Shown: positions 16,335-24,769, counted from the stretch's first letter. The stretch: DNA of 64,000 bases from Metabacillus sp. B2-18 (GCF_021117275.1 NZ_CP088245.1:4129501-4193500); one strand, 5' to 3'. The notes: a model not told the origin generated them from the sequence alone. Numbers and translations: made by a program.

Positions 16335-17663
16335 TTAAATCGCCTGCAAACCAGCTTGATTCAAGAAATTCCAAGGTTTATTATAATGCGGCTGGAAGAA
16401 GAAATCGACGAAGCCTAGCTCATCCATTGTCATGTTATTTTGAATACAAACAGATAACGTATTGATAGACTGTGTCACATCGATCTTAGACATGACCTGA
16501 GCCCCAACTATTCGTTTCGTGTCTTCCTCATACACTACTTTCAGCATAATGTCTTCAAAAGTAGGCATAAACTCTGGGCGGTCATGCTCTAAGATTGTGA
16601 TACTTTTCACATTTAATCCCATACGAAATGCTGAAGCTTCAGTTAATCCTGTTGTTGCAATGTTTTGATCATAGATTTTTATACCTGAAGTTCCTTGTGT
16701 TCCCATATATCTAATCGTAGGTTTCACTAGGTTTTTTGCCACCAATGTCCCCATACGAACTGCATTTGTCGCAAGTGGAATATAGGCATAATCACCTGTT
16801 GGGTTGTAACGAATGGCACAGCTATCTCCAGCAGCAAACACATCTTTGTGACTTGTTCTCATATACTCATCAACTTTTATTGCACCATTAGTAAGCATAT
16901 CGACTTGTCCCTTTACTAATCCGGTATTCGGCTGGAATCCGATACATATGATAACTAAGTCAGCATCATAATGACCTTTAGTTGTTTCAACAGCAGCCAC
17001 CTTTCCTTCTTTTCCTGTGAATCGTGTGACTGTTTCTCCTAATGCTAAACGGATATCTCGATCTTGAAAATCCTTTTCTACTATATTTGTAAATGGTTCA
17101 TCTAAATATTTGCTTAAAATTCTTTCTTCTCCATCAATAAGTGTTACATTCTTACCACTCATTTCAAAAGCTTCAACCAACTCGATCCCTATATATCCTG
17201 CACCTACAACAACAATGTTTTGTGCATCCTTTGCTTTTTCAATAATTGTGTTGGCATGGTGGAAGTTCTTACATAAAAGGACATTCTCCGTGTTAATTCC
17301 TTCTATTTTCGGTATGACTGGCCAAGAGCCTGTTGTCATGACAAGCTTATCAAACGTATCTTCAACTTTCTTATTCGTTGTAAGATCACGAGCCTCAATT
17401 GTTTTCTTTTCAATATTAATATCTAACACTTCATGCTTCAATTTCATCTTTACGCCGTGCTTTTCTAATTCTTCAGGAGAACAATAAAATAAACCATTAG
17501 GATCTTTCACTACTCCGCTAACATGTAAAGCAATCCCACAAGATAAAAAAGAAATATTGTCATTTTTTTCATAAACCGTAATTTCTGCCCCCGGGTAAAG
17601 CTTAATCATATTTGAAACAGCAGCAGTGCCTGCGTGTGTACATCCAATAACAGCAATTTTCAT
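16335..17663 (-). CDS. FAD-dependent NADH oxidase / CoA-disulfide reductase family
   Basis: The N-terminal FAD site is MKIAVIGCTHAGTAA. The redox-active cysteine is in NISFLSCGIAL (near residue 42), and the NAD site is IVVVGAGYIGIELVEA. A second FAD motif is VFAAGDSC. The C-terminal dimerisation domain ends the protein at 442 residues. A single catalytic Cys42 is the hallmark of water-forming NADH oxidases and CoA-disulfide reductases. The Rex operators in its promoter point to NADH oxidase, a sink for excess NADH. The start ATG has GGAGG. Confidence 0.88.
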   Translation of the reverse strand: MKIAVIGCTHAGTAAVSNMIKLYPGAEITVYEKNDNISFLSCGIALHVSGVVKDPNGLFYCSPEELEKHGVKMKLKHEVLDINIEKKTIEARDLTTNKKVEDTFDKLVMTTGSWPVIPKIEGINTENVLLCKNFHHANTIIEKAKDAQNIVVVGAGYIGIELVEAFEMSGKNVTLIDGEERILSKYLDEPFTNIVEKDFQDRDIRLALGETVTRFTGKEGKVAAVETTKGHYDADLVIICIGFQPNTGLVKGQVDMLTNGAIKVDEYMRTSHKDVFAAGDSCAIRYNPTGDYAYIPLATNAVRMGTLVAKNLVKPTIRYMGTQGTSGIKIYDQNIATTGLTEASAFRMGLNVKSITILEHDRPEFMPTFEDIMLKVVYEEDTKRIVGAQVMSKIDVTQSINTLSVCIQNNMTMDELGFVDFFFQPHYNKPWNFLNQAGLQAI

Positions 17664-17685
17664 TTTGTATTCCTCCTAAATTATA

Positions 17686-17703
17686 TTGTGAAGTTTTTCA
17701 CAT
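17686..17703. promoter_or_regulatory. Rex operator 1
   Basis: TTGTGAAGTTTTTCACAT fits the Rex consensus TTGTGAAnnnnTTCACAA with one end mismatch. It lies between the transcription start and the ribosome site of the NADH oxidase. Confidence 0.8.
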
Positions 17704-17707
17704 GTGT

Positions 17708-17725
17708 TTGTGAAATATTTCACAT
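17708..17725. promoter_or_regulatory. Rex operator 2
   Basis: TTGTGAAATATTTCACAT is a Rex site centred 22 bases (two helical turns) from operator 1, so two dimers could bind on one face just past the transcription start. Confidence 0.85.
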
Positions 17726-17740
17726 CCACTTGATGTCTTT

Positions 17741-17769
17741 ATTATATTTTACTTATTTCAAAAATACAA
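17741..17769 (-). promoter_or_regulatory. Sigma-A promoter of NADH oxidase
   Basis: On the minus strand TTGTAT and TATAAT are spaced by 17 bases. Rex operators lie on both sides of it. Confidence 0.75.
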
Positions 17770-17776
17770 TACTTTT

Positions 17777-17794
17777 TTGTGAAGTTTTTCACAA
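17777..17794. promoter_or_regulatory. Rex operator 3
   Basis: TTGTGAAGTTTTTCACAA is a perfect match to the Rex consensus. It lies just upstream of the -35 box. Confidence 0.88.
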
Positions 17795-17802
17795 TCTTAT
17801 TT

Positions 17803-17845
17803 AAAAAGGTGCAGCCTCCTGCTTTAGTGAGGTTGCACCTTTTTA
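17803..17845 (-). terminator. Terminator after the MutS2-like gene
   Basis: AAAAAGGTGCA and TGCACCTTTTT close a hairpin that runs into T-rich sequence on the minus strand, 10 bases after the stop. Confidence 0.8.
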
Positions 17846-17856
17846 AACTTTTGATT

Positions 17857-19752
17857 CTATTCCTGCTCAAGATCGATTGTTAACCCTTCGACATACTTAC
17901 GATTCAATAACTTTTTCTTCTTTCTTACATCTTTTGCATCAAAAACCTGGTCCATGTCATATTCATCTGGATACAGTTCCTCCGCTTGGATAAAAGGCTG
18001 AACTCGCTTGTGATTAAGCGTCATTTTTTCTCCCTTTACAATTAGCTTCATTTCTCCAATAGCATTGGCTGTCATTTCAACAATTCCCTTTGTTTGAAGG
18101 TGAGGAATCCAAACTGCATCCCCTATTTGATACTTCCCTGTATGCTTTTCACTTCTTACTTTGTCTATTTTACGTTCAGATTTTTTCCTATTCTTTGTTT
18201 TTGGAACAATCGTTACTTTCTCTGTTAAACGGGAGTTGGAAATCTCTTTTGCTCGGTTAATAATATTGGTGGGCATACCAAGCTTCTGCGCAATTGAGAA
18301 TGCCTGACTATCCCCTCCTTTACCTACAATCAGTTTATAAAGAGGCTGAAGAGTATGAATATCAAAATCCATTGATCCATTTTGAAAGCCTTCTGCTTTT
18401 TCGGCATAATCTTTTATTTCACTATAATGGGTTGTAGCAATTAGCATAGCACCTGAGTTATAGATTTCTTCTAGTATAGAAATGGCTAATCCCATTCCTT
18501 CACGTGGATCTGTACCTGAGCCAATCTCATCTAAAATAACAAGAGTATCTTCACGTGATTGTCTCAAAATATCAATCACATTTCGAATATGTGATGAAAA
18601 CGTGCTTAATGAATGCTCGATGCTTTGGTGATCACCAATATCAACAAAAATGTTTTTAACAATGCTAAAAGTACTAAAAGAGTCAGCTGGTACATGAAGA
18701 CCTGATTGAACCATCATTGATAACAAGCCAACCGTTTTTATTGTGACTGTTTTACCTCCTGTGTTAGGACCTGTGATAACAAGTGCCATATATTCTTGGC
18801 CTAATGACAAAGTTAAAGGAACAGCATTCAATCCTAATAAAGGATGTCTGGCATTGATAATTTCGAAGCCCTCATACTGCTTTATTTGGACTTCACTTCC
18901 TTTCATCGATTGACTTAACTTTGCTTTAGCAAAAATAAAGTCGTAAGATACCATTCCTTCTATATTAATTTGAAGTTCTTGTTTGTATGAGGCAGTAAGA
19001 TCTGTTAAGTGACCCAAAATCTTTTGAATCTCCACCTCTTCTTCAACTTTTAAATAGCTAAGCTCATCTTGAAGTTTATTTAAATCATGCGGCTCCATAA
19101 AAACGGTTTGCCCACTTGATGATTGATCGACTATTGCACCTGAAAACTTCCGCTTGTATTCATTTTTCACTGGGACAACATACCGTCCATTCCTTACGCT
19201 AACAACTTGTTCCTGAAGATAAGTTGAAAAAGATTTCATGACTTGCGTTAGTTTTGATTTAATCTTTTCTTCAATTGTGATGATCTTGCCTCTGATCTTT
19301 GCTAATGAACGGCTAGCATAGTCATCTACTTGATTGTTTCTTATACAACGTGAAATTTCATCAGCCAAATCAGACAGTTCATACAAAGAATAGGCATATG
19401 AACTTATTGTGGGTGCATGGTATTCCTGCTTTATCATAAACCTTTTGATTTTCTTCACACTGTCTAAAAAAGCTCCTAAAAATTCAAATTGCTCTGGAGT
19501 TGGCATATATCCTTTATCAACTAGTGTAATGATTTGTTCAACACCGTGGAGGGAATGCACAGGGATACTCGATGATTTTTCAATAATAGTGCAAGCTTCT
19601 GTTGTTTCATTTAACCATCTTTTTATTTTCCCTTCATCTGTGATTGGTGTTAGTTCTCTAGCTCTTTGCTTGGCTTTTTCACTCATAGCAAATTTACTGA
19701 GTAGGTCTAAGACTTTGTTAAATTCTAAAACTTCAATTGTTTTGTTGTTCAA
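17857..19752 (-). CDS. MutS2-like ATPase lacking the C-terminal Smr domain
   Basis: The core is MutS2: N-terminal lever/clamp helices (about 1-290), then the MutS ATPase with Walker A GPNTGGKTVTIKT, Walker B LVILDEIGSGTDPREG, and the switch THYSEIKDYA. A KOW-like segment follows (GDAVWIPHLQTKGIVEM, about 545-590). MutS2 of B. subtilis is about 785 residues with a C-terminal Smr endonuclease. This protein has 631 and ends at LTIDLEQE, just where the Smr LDLRG motif would begin. MutS2 is known to bind collided ribosomes and split them, and may also act in recombination. A Smr-less form could bind but not cleave RNA. The start is TTG with GGAGG 9 bases upstream. Confidence 0.85.
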   Translation of the reverse strand: MNNKTIEVLEFNKVLDLLSKFAMSEKAKQRARELTPITDEGKIKRWLNETTEACTIIEKSSSIPVHSLHGVEQIITLVDKGYMPTPEQFEFLGAFLDSVKKIKRFMIKQEYHAPTISSYAYSLYELSDLADEISRCIRNNQVDDYASRSLAKIRGKIITIEEKIKSKLTQVMKSFSTYLQEQVVSVRNGRYVVPVKNEYKRKFSGAIVDQSSSGQTVFMEPHDLNKLQDELSYLKVEEEVEIQKILGHLTDLTASYKQELQINIEGMVSYDFIFAKAKLSQSMKGSEVQIKQYEGFEIINARHPLLGLNAVPLTLSLGQEYMALVITGPNTGGKTVTIKTVGLLSMMVQSGLHVPADSFSTFSIVKNIFVDIGDHQSIEHSLSTFSSHIRNVIDILRQSREDTLVILDEIGSGTDPREGMGLAISILEEIYNSGAMLIATTHYSEIKDYAEKAEGFQNGSMDFDIHTLQPLYKLIVGKGGDSQAFSIAQKLGMPTNIINRAKEISNSRLTEKVTIVPKTKNRKKSERKIDKVRSEKHTGKYQIGDAVWIPHLQTKGIVEMTANAIGEMKLIVKGEKMTLNHKRVQPFIQAEELYPDEYDMDQVFDAKDVRKKKKLLNRKYVEGLTIDLEQE

Positions 19753-19834
19753 TGGTTTGAACCTCCGAATATTTCTTATTTTGATTTAAAGTAAAAGCTG
19801 TTTTTGGGCTTTTAATGTTATTAAAAGTGAGAAC

Positions 19835-19980
19835 TTGGTCGTTCCATTTTGCTCCAGACACTTGCTTTCCGCGGGGAGGAAGCCAAGCCTCCTCGGCTTT
19901 GCCTGCGGGGTCTCGGCCTTTCCTCTACCTCCCACAGGAGTCAAGTGTCTTCCGCTCCATTCCACTCTCATTTTAAAAAT
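19835..19980. repeat. Bacillaceae-type dispersed intergenic repeat
   Basis: AGACACTTG (19856) and CAAGTGTCT (19942) bracket a GC-rich hairpin-forming core with GCTTTCCGCGGGG and GCCTCCTCGGC. GC content is far above the surroundings. I recall blocks of this wording as multi-copy intergenic elements in many Bacillaceae. It lies in the leader of the MutS2-like gene. An 88-codon frame through it is spurious. Confidence 0.6.
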
Positions 19981-20013
19981 AGTTACTAAAACAACATCTT
20001 TGCTAAAAACAGC

Positions 20014-20057
20014 CAAAATAAAAAGAGGTGATGAACAATGGTTGTTCATCACCTCTT
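20014..20057 (-). terminator. Strong intrinsic terminator (T2) in the MutS2-like leader
   Basis: AAGAGGTGATGAACAA and its complement form a 16-bp stem with a 3-base loop. On the minus strand it is followed by TTTTTATTTT. It is about 260 bases upstream of the MutS2-like start codon. Confidence 0.85.
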
Positions 20058-20128
20058 AAAACCTCTGCATGTGCCTAGGAGTCTACACTTAAGAACAAAT
20101 GACTTAATGCCATTTGTTTTTTTGTAAA

Positions 20129-20354
20129 CATAAAAATCCGTACTTAAACAAGCACGGATTTATCCACGAGCACTATGCTAAGAGATCGTAAATTGTGTAC
20201 ATAACCGTTTTTGTTCTTAACTGTCTACATGGGTACACTTTAATAAACCTTTCAATTTGAAAAGTTTTTAAAAGCTTTTACATGTAGATGAAGTATTTAC
20301 TTCGATTAGTTAAGAACAGAAACCCTCACAAAACACATCTCCTAAAATATAATT
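20129..20354 (-). ncRNA. Candidate structured leader or small RNA with 7-codon ORF and terminator T1
   Basis: A promoter at 20361-20390 would start RNA near 20354. An AGGAG site then precedes a GTG (20329) that opens VRVSVLN and stops at 20306. The end of this ORF lies in arm A (TGTTCTTAACT on the minus strand), which pairs over 11 bases with arm B (20212-20222). Inside are hairpins at 20290-20303 and 20245-20267. T1 (20134-20161) is a 10-bp stem with TTTTTAT. In two stems a pair is G-U on the minus strand but would be an A-C mismatch on the plus strand, so the RNA is read on the minus strand. The remaining part of the gap, 20058-20128, holds arm C and a hairpin with a T-run on the plus strand. 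Confidence 0.5.
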
Positions 20355-20360
20355 ACTTAT

Positions 20361-20390
20361 AAAATATCAGAATCTAAAGTGAATTGTCAA
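20361..20390 (-). promoter_or_regulatory. Sigma-A promoter with extended -10
   Basis: On the minus strand a consensus TTGACA is followed after 18 bases by TATTTT, with TGA in front (extended -10). It lies between the acetyltransferase stop and the structured leader, so it would drive the leader RNA. Confidence 0.65.
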
Positions 20391-20405
20391 TATAAGGTTA
20401 TTTAA

Positions 20406-21188
20406 TTAAAGCCCTTTTCGAATTTCCTCCACGCTTTTTCCACCTAGGAAGGCGTGACCAGCTTTTATATTCATGATTGTCTCAAAACCTGATTTTTGAT
20501 AAACTTTCTCTACTTGTTCGTTTATTGGGAAAACCCAAAAACGTTCAACATTTTTCTTTTTTACTTCTTCCTGAATGTAATGGATAAGTTGCCCTATTAA
20601 ACCTTTTCCACGATATTCTTTCAATGTAGCCACACTCTCTAACCTTGCATTTTGTTCATGAAAAAATACACAAGCTGTTGAACAAGGAACTCCATCATAT
20701 TTTAATAGATAATGTGTATAGCACTTTTGTGCAAATTCCTCTTTAAAGGCATTTTCTCGAATACTGCCACCTAACTCTTGGATTTGGCACTCGATCTCAA
20801 TAGCAGCTTGCATATTTTTCGTTGTTATTTTTTCAATCGTCACTTTTGGATCAACAGCAATCTCAACATTTCTCTTCCATAATTGAACAGGACTCTCAAA
20901 TTCCTCAAATCTAAAACCCTTATCTTTTAATACAGTTAAAAATGCTTTCTGCTTTTCATAATTTGTTAAATAAAATCTTGGAATAATGTTCTTGCTTTGA
21001 TAAAAATCAATGACTTCATTTATGATCTCTTCTGTATTACCTTCATATGATGAAAGATTTGCATGATTCGCATCATAATAGGTTGGTTGATTTTCATTAT
21101 AAAAAAGATAGCCCCAGCTCTTCTCAAGCTTCGTTGAAAAAGATGATAGATAAGCTATATCCAGTTGATGAATATATGTTTCGATCAT
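20406..21188 (-). CDS. GNAT family N-acetyltransferase
   Basis: The C-terminal half is a GNAT fold: GVPCSTACVFFHEQNARLESVATLKEYRGKGLIGQLIHYIQEE holds the acetyl-CoA pyrophosphate loop RGKGL, and a late VYQKSGFETIMN motif follows. The N-terminal half (about 1-130) looks like a degenerate second GNAT unit. The full length is about 260 residues. A longer frame opens at 21209, but GGGGA precedes the ATG at 21188 (MIETYIHQLD), which is preferred. The substrate is unknown. Confidence 0.8.
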   Translation of the reverse strand: MIETYIHQLDIAYLSSFSTKLEKSWGYLFYNENQPTYYDANHANLSSYEGNTEEIINEVIDFYQSKNIIPRFYLTNYEKQKAFLTVLKDKGFRFEEFESPVQLWKRNVEIAVDPKVTIEKITTKNMQAAIEIECQIQELGGSIRENAFKEEFAQKCYTHYLLKYDGVPCSTACVFFHEQNARLESVATLKEYRGKGLIGQLIHYIQEEVKKKNVERFWVFPINEQVEKVYQKSGFETIMNIKAGHAFLGGKSVEEIRKGL

Positions 21189-21304
21189 AATATATTCCCC
21201 ACGTTCCATTTAAATTAAGGTGTCGCTATCCTCATCATATAGCTTTTAATAGAAACATTCTACTGATTTTTTGTATCACATCACTCATAACTCCATATTA
21301 AAGC

Positions 21305-21313
21305 TGGTATAAT
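21305..21313 (+). promoter_or_regulatory. Extended -10 promoter of MFS transporter
   Basis: TGGTATAAT is a perfect extended -10 element, 29 bases before the ATG. No good -35 box is seen at 16-18 bases. Confidence 0.6.
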
Positions 21314-21327
21314 TTAAAGCGTTATCA
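21314..21327 (+). promoter_or_regulatory. cre-like site at the transcription start
   Basis: TTAAAGCGTTATCA directly abuts the -10 box and runs into the ribosome site. It is identical to the site at 14863-14876 and differs from the cre consensus by one base. Confidence 0.55.
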
Positions 21328-21341
21328 AAGGAGGAATCTTC

Positions 21342-22634
21342 ATGTCTTTTTTACAACAAGTTTCTCAATCTGAGAAAGCACCGATTAAAACGCGTTTCTT
21401 TTATGGATGGGTGATTGTCGCCATTGCTGCGGTCAGCGTTTTTTTCTCAGGACCTGGCCAAACTTATTCCATATCTCTTTTCATTGATGAATACATAAAG
21501 GACTTTGATTGGAGTCGTTCGACAGTCTCTTCTATTTATTCGGCCGCCACTTTACTTGCAGGACTTTTACTATTTCTTATTGGTCGTTTAATCGATAAAT
21601 ATGGTCAGCGAAAAATGGTGGTTATTATTTCGATTATGTTAGCTATCGCATGTTTTTGGAACGCAAATGTTACTAATATGTTTATGCTTTTTGTTGGATT
21701 TTTTCTTATCCGTTTATTTGGTCAAGGGTCCATGACCTTGCTACCCAACACATTAGTCGCACAATGGTTTATCAAATATCGGGGACGTGCCTTTAGCTTC
21801 ATGGCAATCGGCGGTTTTATCAGCTCTGCCTCCTTTCCGATTCTTAATGCTTGGCTAATTAAACACTATGATTGGAATACAACATGGCTTGTTTGGGGGA
21901 CTTTACTAGTAATCTTCTTTATACCGCTTGCCTTTTTCTTTATTCGCAATAAACCGGAGGACATCGGGATGTTACCCGACCATACTAGTGTTATAAACCA
22001 AAATCAACGTTCATCTGGTGAGAATCAACCTGAGCTCGAAGAAAATTGGACACTGCAAGAGGCAAGGAAAACACTCTCCTTTTGGCTCCTGCTTTTTTGT
22101 GTGGCCATTCCCGCTTTAGTGAATACCGGGTTAACGTTTCATCTTGTTTCAATTCTTGGGGAGGGTGGAATAAAACCAACAACAGCGGCAATGATTTTAA
22201 GCTTAATGGCCATTATCGGCTTTCCTATTTCCTTTATATCCGGCTTTCTTCTAGAACGAGTAAAGGTTAATATTTTGTTAGCAGCTGTTTTTATTGGTGA
22301 AGTGATTATGATTATCCTTCTTCTGTTTACTGATAGCTTTTTAATGGCTATCATTTTCGGAGTAATCTGGGGAATTACCGGTGGACTTGAACGAATTACA
22401 CTTGCTGTTGTATGGCCATCCTATTATGGTCGGACACATATTGGAAGTATTAAAGGTCTTGCCATGACTGTAATGGTCATTGGCTCAGCTTTTGGTCCCC
22501 TCCCTTTTGGTGTAGCCTTTGATTTTTTCAAAGGTTATGAGGAAATCTTGCTATTTACTTTGATATTACCTATTGTCGCAGTAATTGCCTCTTTATCTGC
22601 TAAGCAACCTGTAAAGAAGCAACTCACGAACTAA
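21342..22634 (+). CDS. MFS transporter, monocarboxylate/oxalate-formate (OFA) type
   Basis: The protein has 430 residues and 12 predicted helices with a central loop (about 205-235). The opening FYGWVIVAIAAVSVFFSGPGQTYSISLFIDEYI and the loop GRLIDKYGQRK between helices 2 and 3 place it in the MFS. The pattern GWxxVxxxxxxxFFSxGxxxSxSLFI is seen in OFA and monocarboxylate-porter-like bacterial carriers. An AAAGGAGG site precedes the ATG. The cre-like site suggests that a carbon source is carried, but the substrate is not known. Confidence 0.82.
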   Translation: MSFLQQVSQSEKAPIKTRFFYGWVIVAIAAVSVFFSGPGQTYSISLFIDEYIKDFDWSRSTVSSIYSAATLLAGLLLFLIGRLIDKYGQRKMVVIISIMLAIACFWNANVTNMFMLFVGFFLIRLFGQGSMTLLPNTLVAQWFIKYRGRAFSFMAIGGFISSASFPILNAWLIKHYDWNTTWLVWGTLLVIFFIPLAFFFIRNKPEDIGMLPDHTSVINQNQRSSGENQPELEENWTLQEARKTLSFWLLLFCVAIPALVNTGLTFHLVSILGEGGIKPTTAAMILSLMAIIGFPISFISGFLLERVKVNILLAAVFIGEVIMIILLLFTDSFLMAIIFGVIWGITGGLERITLAVVWPSYYGRTHIGSIKGLAMTVMVIGSAFGPLPFGVAFDFFKGYEEILLFTLILPIVAVIASLSAKQPVKKQLTN

Positions 22635-22661
22635 AACATCCCTCCTTTTACGGGGGGTTTT
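22633..22661 (+). terminator. Probable terminator after MFS gene
   Basis: CCCTCC and GGGGGG form a short GC-rich stem followed by TTTTC. The pairing is imperfect. Confidence 0.5.
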
Positions 22662-22725
22662 CACTTATTTTTCACCTTATCATGCTAAAATACGTTAAAA
22701 TGCTTTCTCGAGAGGAGTTTCATAA

Positions 22726-23400
22726 GTGAATTTATTATTAGCCGAAGATGATGTAAAGCTTGGTGAGCTTACTACATATATGTTAGAAAAAAAGGGGAAA
22801 TATCAAGTTGATTGGGTGGAGAATGGTGAAGATGCTTATGACTATGCAATAGCTTCACACTATGATGTCATTATCTTAGATTGGATGATGCCTAGAGGAG
22901 ACGGAATTGAGGTTTGCAAAAAATTACGTGTTGAAGGTTATGGTGGGGCCATTTTAATGTTAACAGCAAAAGATGCGATTCAGGACAGGGTGATGGGACT
23001 TGATGCAGGTGCAGATGATTATCTTGTTAAACCTTTCGAAATTGAGGAATTATTAGCGAGAATAAGAGCATTAGGTCGCCGCAATTTTTCTCCAATACGT
23101 GAAGAAGTTCTTAAACTGGATGAACTTATTCTTAATCGCACAAGTCAAACACTTCAAGTTGATCAACAGATTGTTCAATTAACACCTCGTGAGTATCAGC
23201 TACTGGATTTATTAGTGCAAAATAAAGGACAAGTTCTTACACGAGACATTATTTATGATCGAATCTGGGGAACCGAAACAGATGTTTCCTATAAAACGAT
23301 AGATGCAACAGTAAAGCTGCTTCGTAAAAAACTGTCTTCATTTGGAAAAGGCGATTGGTTGCAGAGCATAAGAGGAGTTGGCTATAAGCTTGAAACGTAA
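22726..23400 (+). CDS. OmpR-family response regulator
   Basis: The receiver domain begins (GTG) VNLLLAEDDVKLGELTTYML, with the phosphoacceptor Asp in VIILDWMMPRGDG and the Lys in DDYLVKPF. The winged helix has REYQLLDLLVQNKGQVLTRDIIYDRIWG and DATVKLLRKKL. It has 224 residues. The GTG start has a GAGAGGAG site. It overlaps the open frame of the adjacent kinase gene. The genes downstream (a membrane protein and PspA) suggest an envelope-stress output. Confidence 0.9.
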   Translation: MNLLLAEDDVKLGELTTYMLEKKGKYQVDWVENGEDAYDYAIASHYDVIILDWMMPRGDGIEVCKKLRVEGYGGAILMLTAKDAIQDRVMGLDAGADDYLVKPFEIEELLARIRALGRRNFSPIREEVLKLDELILNRTSQTLQVDQQIVQLTPREYQLLDLLVQNKGQVLTRDIIYDRIWGTETDVSYKTIDATVKLLRKKLSSFGKGDWLQSIRGVGYKLET

Positions 23401-23416
23401 TAAAAGAGATCTATTT

Positions 23417-24769
23417 ATGAAAACACAACAAAGCTTAACGGTAAAATACAGCTTACTTATCCTTCTGTTCTTACTACTGTTTATTACCATTTTATATGCT
23501 ATTGTGTATGTATGGTCAACAACAGCTGAGAAAAATGAATTAAGGGAAATGGCTCTTCAAGAGGAGGACATCATTGAACAGCTTCTTTCATTTAACAATG
23601 GTCCTAATACTCGTATAGATGAATCACAGTTTATGTCAGTAAACAGTAATCAACTCTTCTTTTATGTTGTAAATAATCGAGGAGAATTAATTTTGCAAAA
23701 TGAGCAGCTCTCTTTACTTAAAGGTAAATTTCTTCCTTTAATAAATGATTGGCATCCTAATGATGAGCAAATCAAGACAGAGGCCGTGAACATTGATGAG
23801 AAATTTATCAGAGAAAGTAGAGGTCGAGATAAAGAGGAATTTTCAGCTTATACTCCTAAGGAGCAAAATCTGAAAGTCATGATGATTGCTATGCCAATTT
23901 ACGATCGTAATCAGCTAGTTGGATATCTTTATATCGGTCAAAATATTACGGATTTATCAGATCTATTAAGGGGTTTAATTATTATCTTGGGAATCACTGC
24001 ACTTATTTTTTCTGGTATTGCTTTTTACTTTAGCCGAGTTATGTCAAGACGAGCAATGGTGCCGATCAGCACAGCATTTAGAAGGCAGCAGGAATTTGTC
24101 GCAGATGCATCACACGAGCTCCGAACTCCGTTAAGTGTCATGATGTCTTCTCTTGACATCCTTGAAATGGAGGATGATCAGAGAAACAATATGTCCTCAA
24201 GGATGATCGGCAATCTAAAGGATGAGGTAAAACGAATGACAGGCTTGGTTGGCGATCTCCTTCTGTTAGCGCGCTCTGATACAGATGATCCACACGCGAT
24301 TTCATTTGAGGTTTTTGATATACAGCCTGTTGCGGACCGAACTGTGCAAGCTTTTGAGCCTCATGCTCTTGAGAAAAATATACAGCTTGAATTTGAAGGG
24401 GTGTCCTCTCTTACAATTTTCGGTAATAAAGAACGAATAACTCAGTTATTCTACATACTTCTTGATAATGCTATAAAATATTCACAGCAAAATGGCAGGG
24501 TTCAGTTATCGATTTCCTCTGAAAAGGATTCTGCCGTCATTTCTGTTTCAGATGATGGGATTGGTATGGATGAAAAAGAACTCCCACATATCTTTGAACG
24601 CTTTTATCGAGTTGATAAAGCAAGAACAAGACAGCATGGAGGTCATGGACTAGGCTTATCCATTGCGAAATGGATTGTTGATCTACATAATGGAAAGATT
24701 TCTGTTATAAGTAAATTGAATGATGGAAGCACGTTTATCGTGAAATTACCTTTAAAAAGCAGCATGTAG
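23417..24769 (+). CDS. Sensor histidine kinase
   Basis: Two membrane helices (about 12-34 and 187-208) flank an extracytoplasmic loop of about 150 residues. The H-box is FVADASHELRTPLSVMMSSLDILE, and the ATPase boxes are NAIKYS, DDGIGMD and HGGHGLGLSIAKWIVDLHNG. There is no clear HAMP domain. The frame is open from 23378, but that part overlaps the regulator gene; the ATG at 23417 (MKTQQSLTVKYS) follows an AAAAGAGAT site and is preferred, giving 450 residues. It is the partner of the preceding response regulator. Confidence 0.88.
   Translation: MKTQQSLTVKYSLLILLFLLLFITILYAIVYVWSTTAEKNELREMALQEEDIIEQLLSFNNGPNTRIDESQFMSVNSNQLFFYVVNNRGELILQNEQLSLLKGKFLPLINDWHPNDEQIKTEAVNIDEKFIRESRGRDKEEFSAYTPKEQNLKVMMIAMPIYDRNQLVGYLYIGQNITDLSDLLRGLIIILGITALIFSGIAFYFSRVMSRRAMVPISTAFRRQQEFVADASHELRTPLSVMMSSLDILEMEDDQRNNMSSRMIGNLKDEVKRMTGLVGDLLLLARSDTDDPHAISFEVFDIQPVADRTVQAFEPHALEKNIQLEFEGVSSLTIFGNKERITQLFYILLDNAIKYSQQNGRVQLSISSEKDSAVISVSDDGIGMDEKELPHIFERFYRVDKARTRQHGGHGLGLSIAKWIVDLHNGKISVISKLNDGSTFIVKLPLKSSM

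Noticed and set aside
19786..20052. An 88-codon minus-strand frame starting in terminator T2
   Set aside because: It begins inside a terminator stem and runs through a dispersed non-coding repeat; composition is not protein-like.
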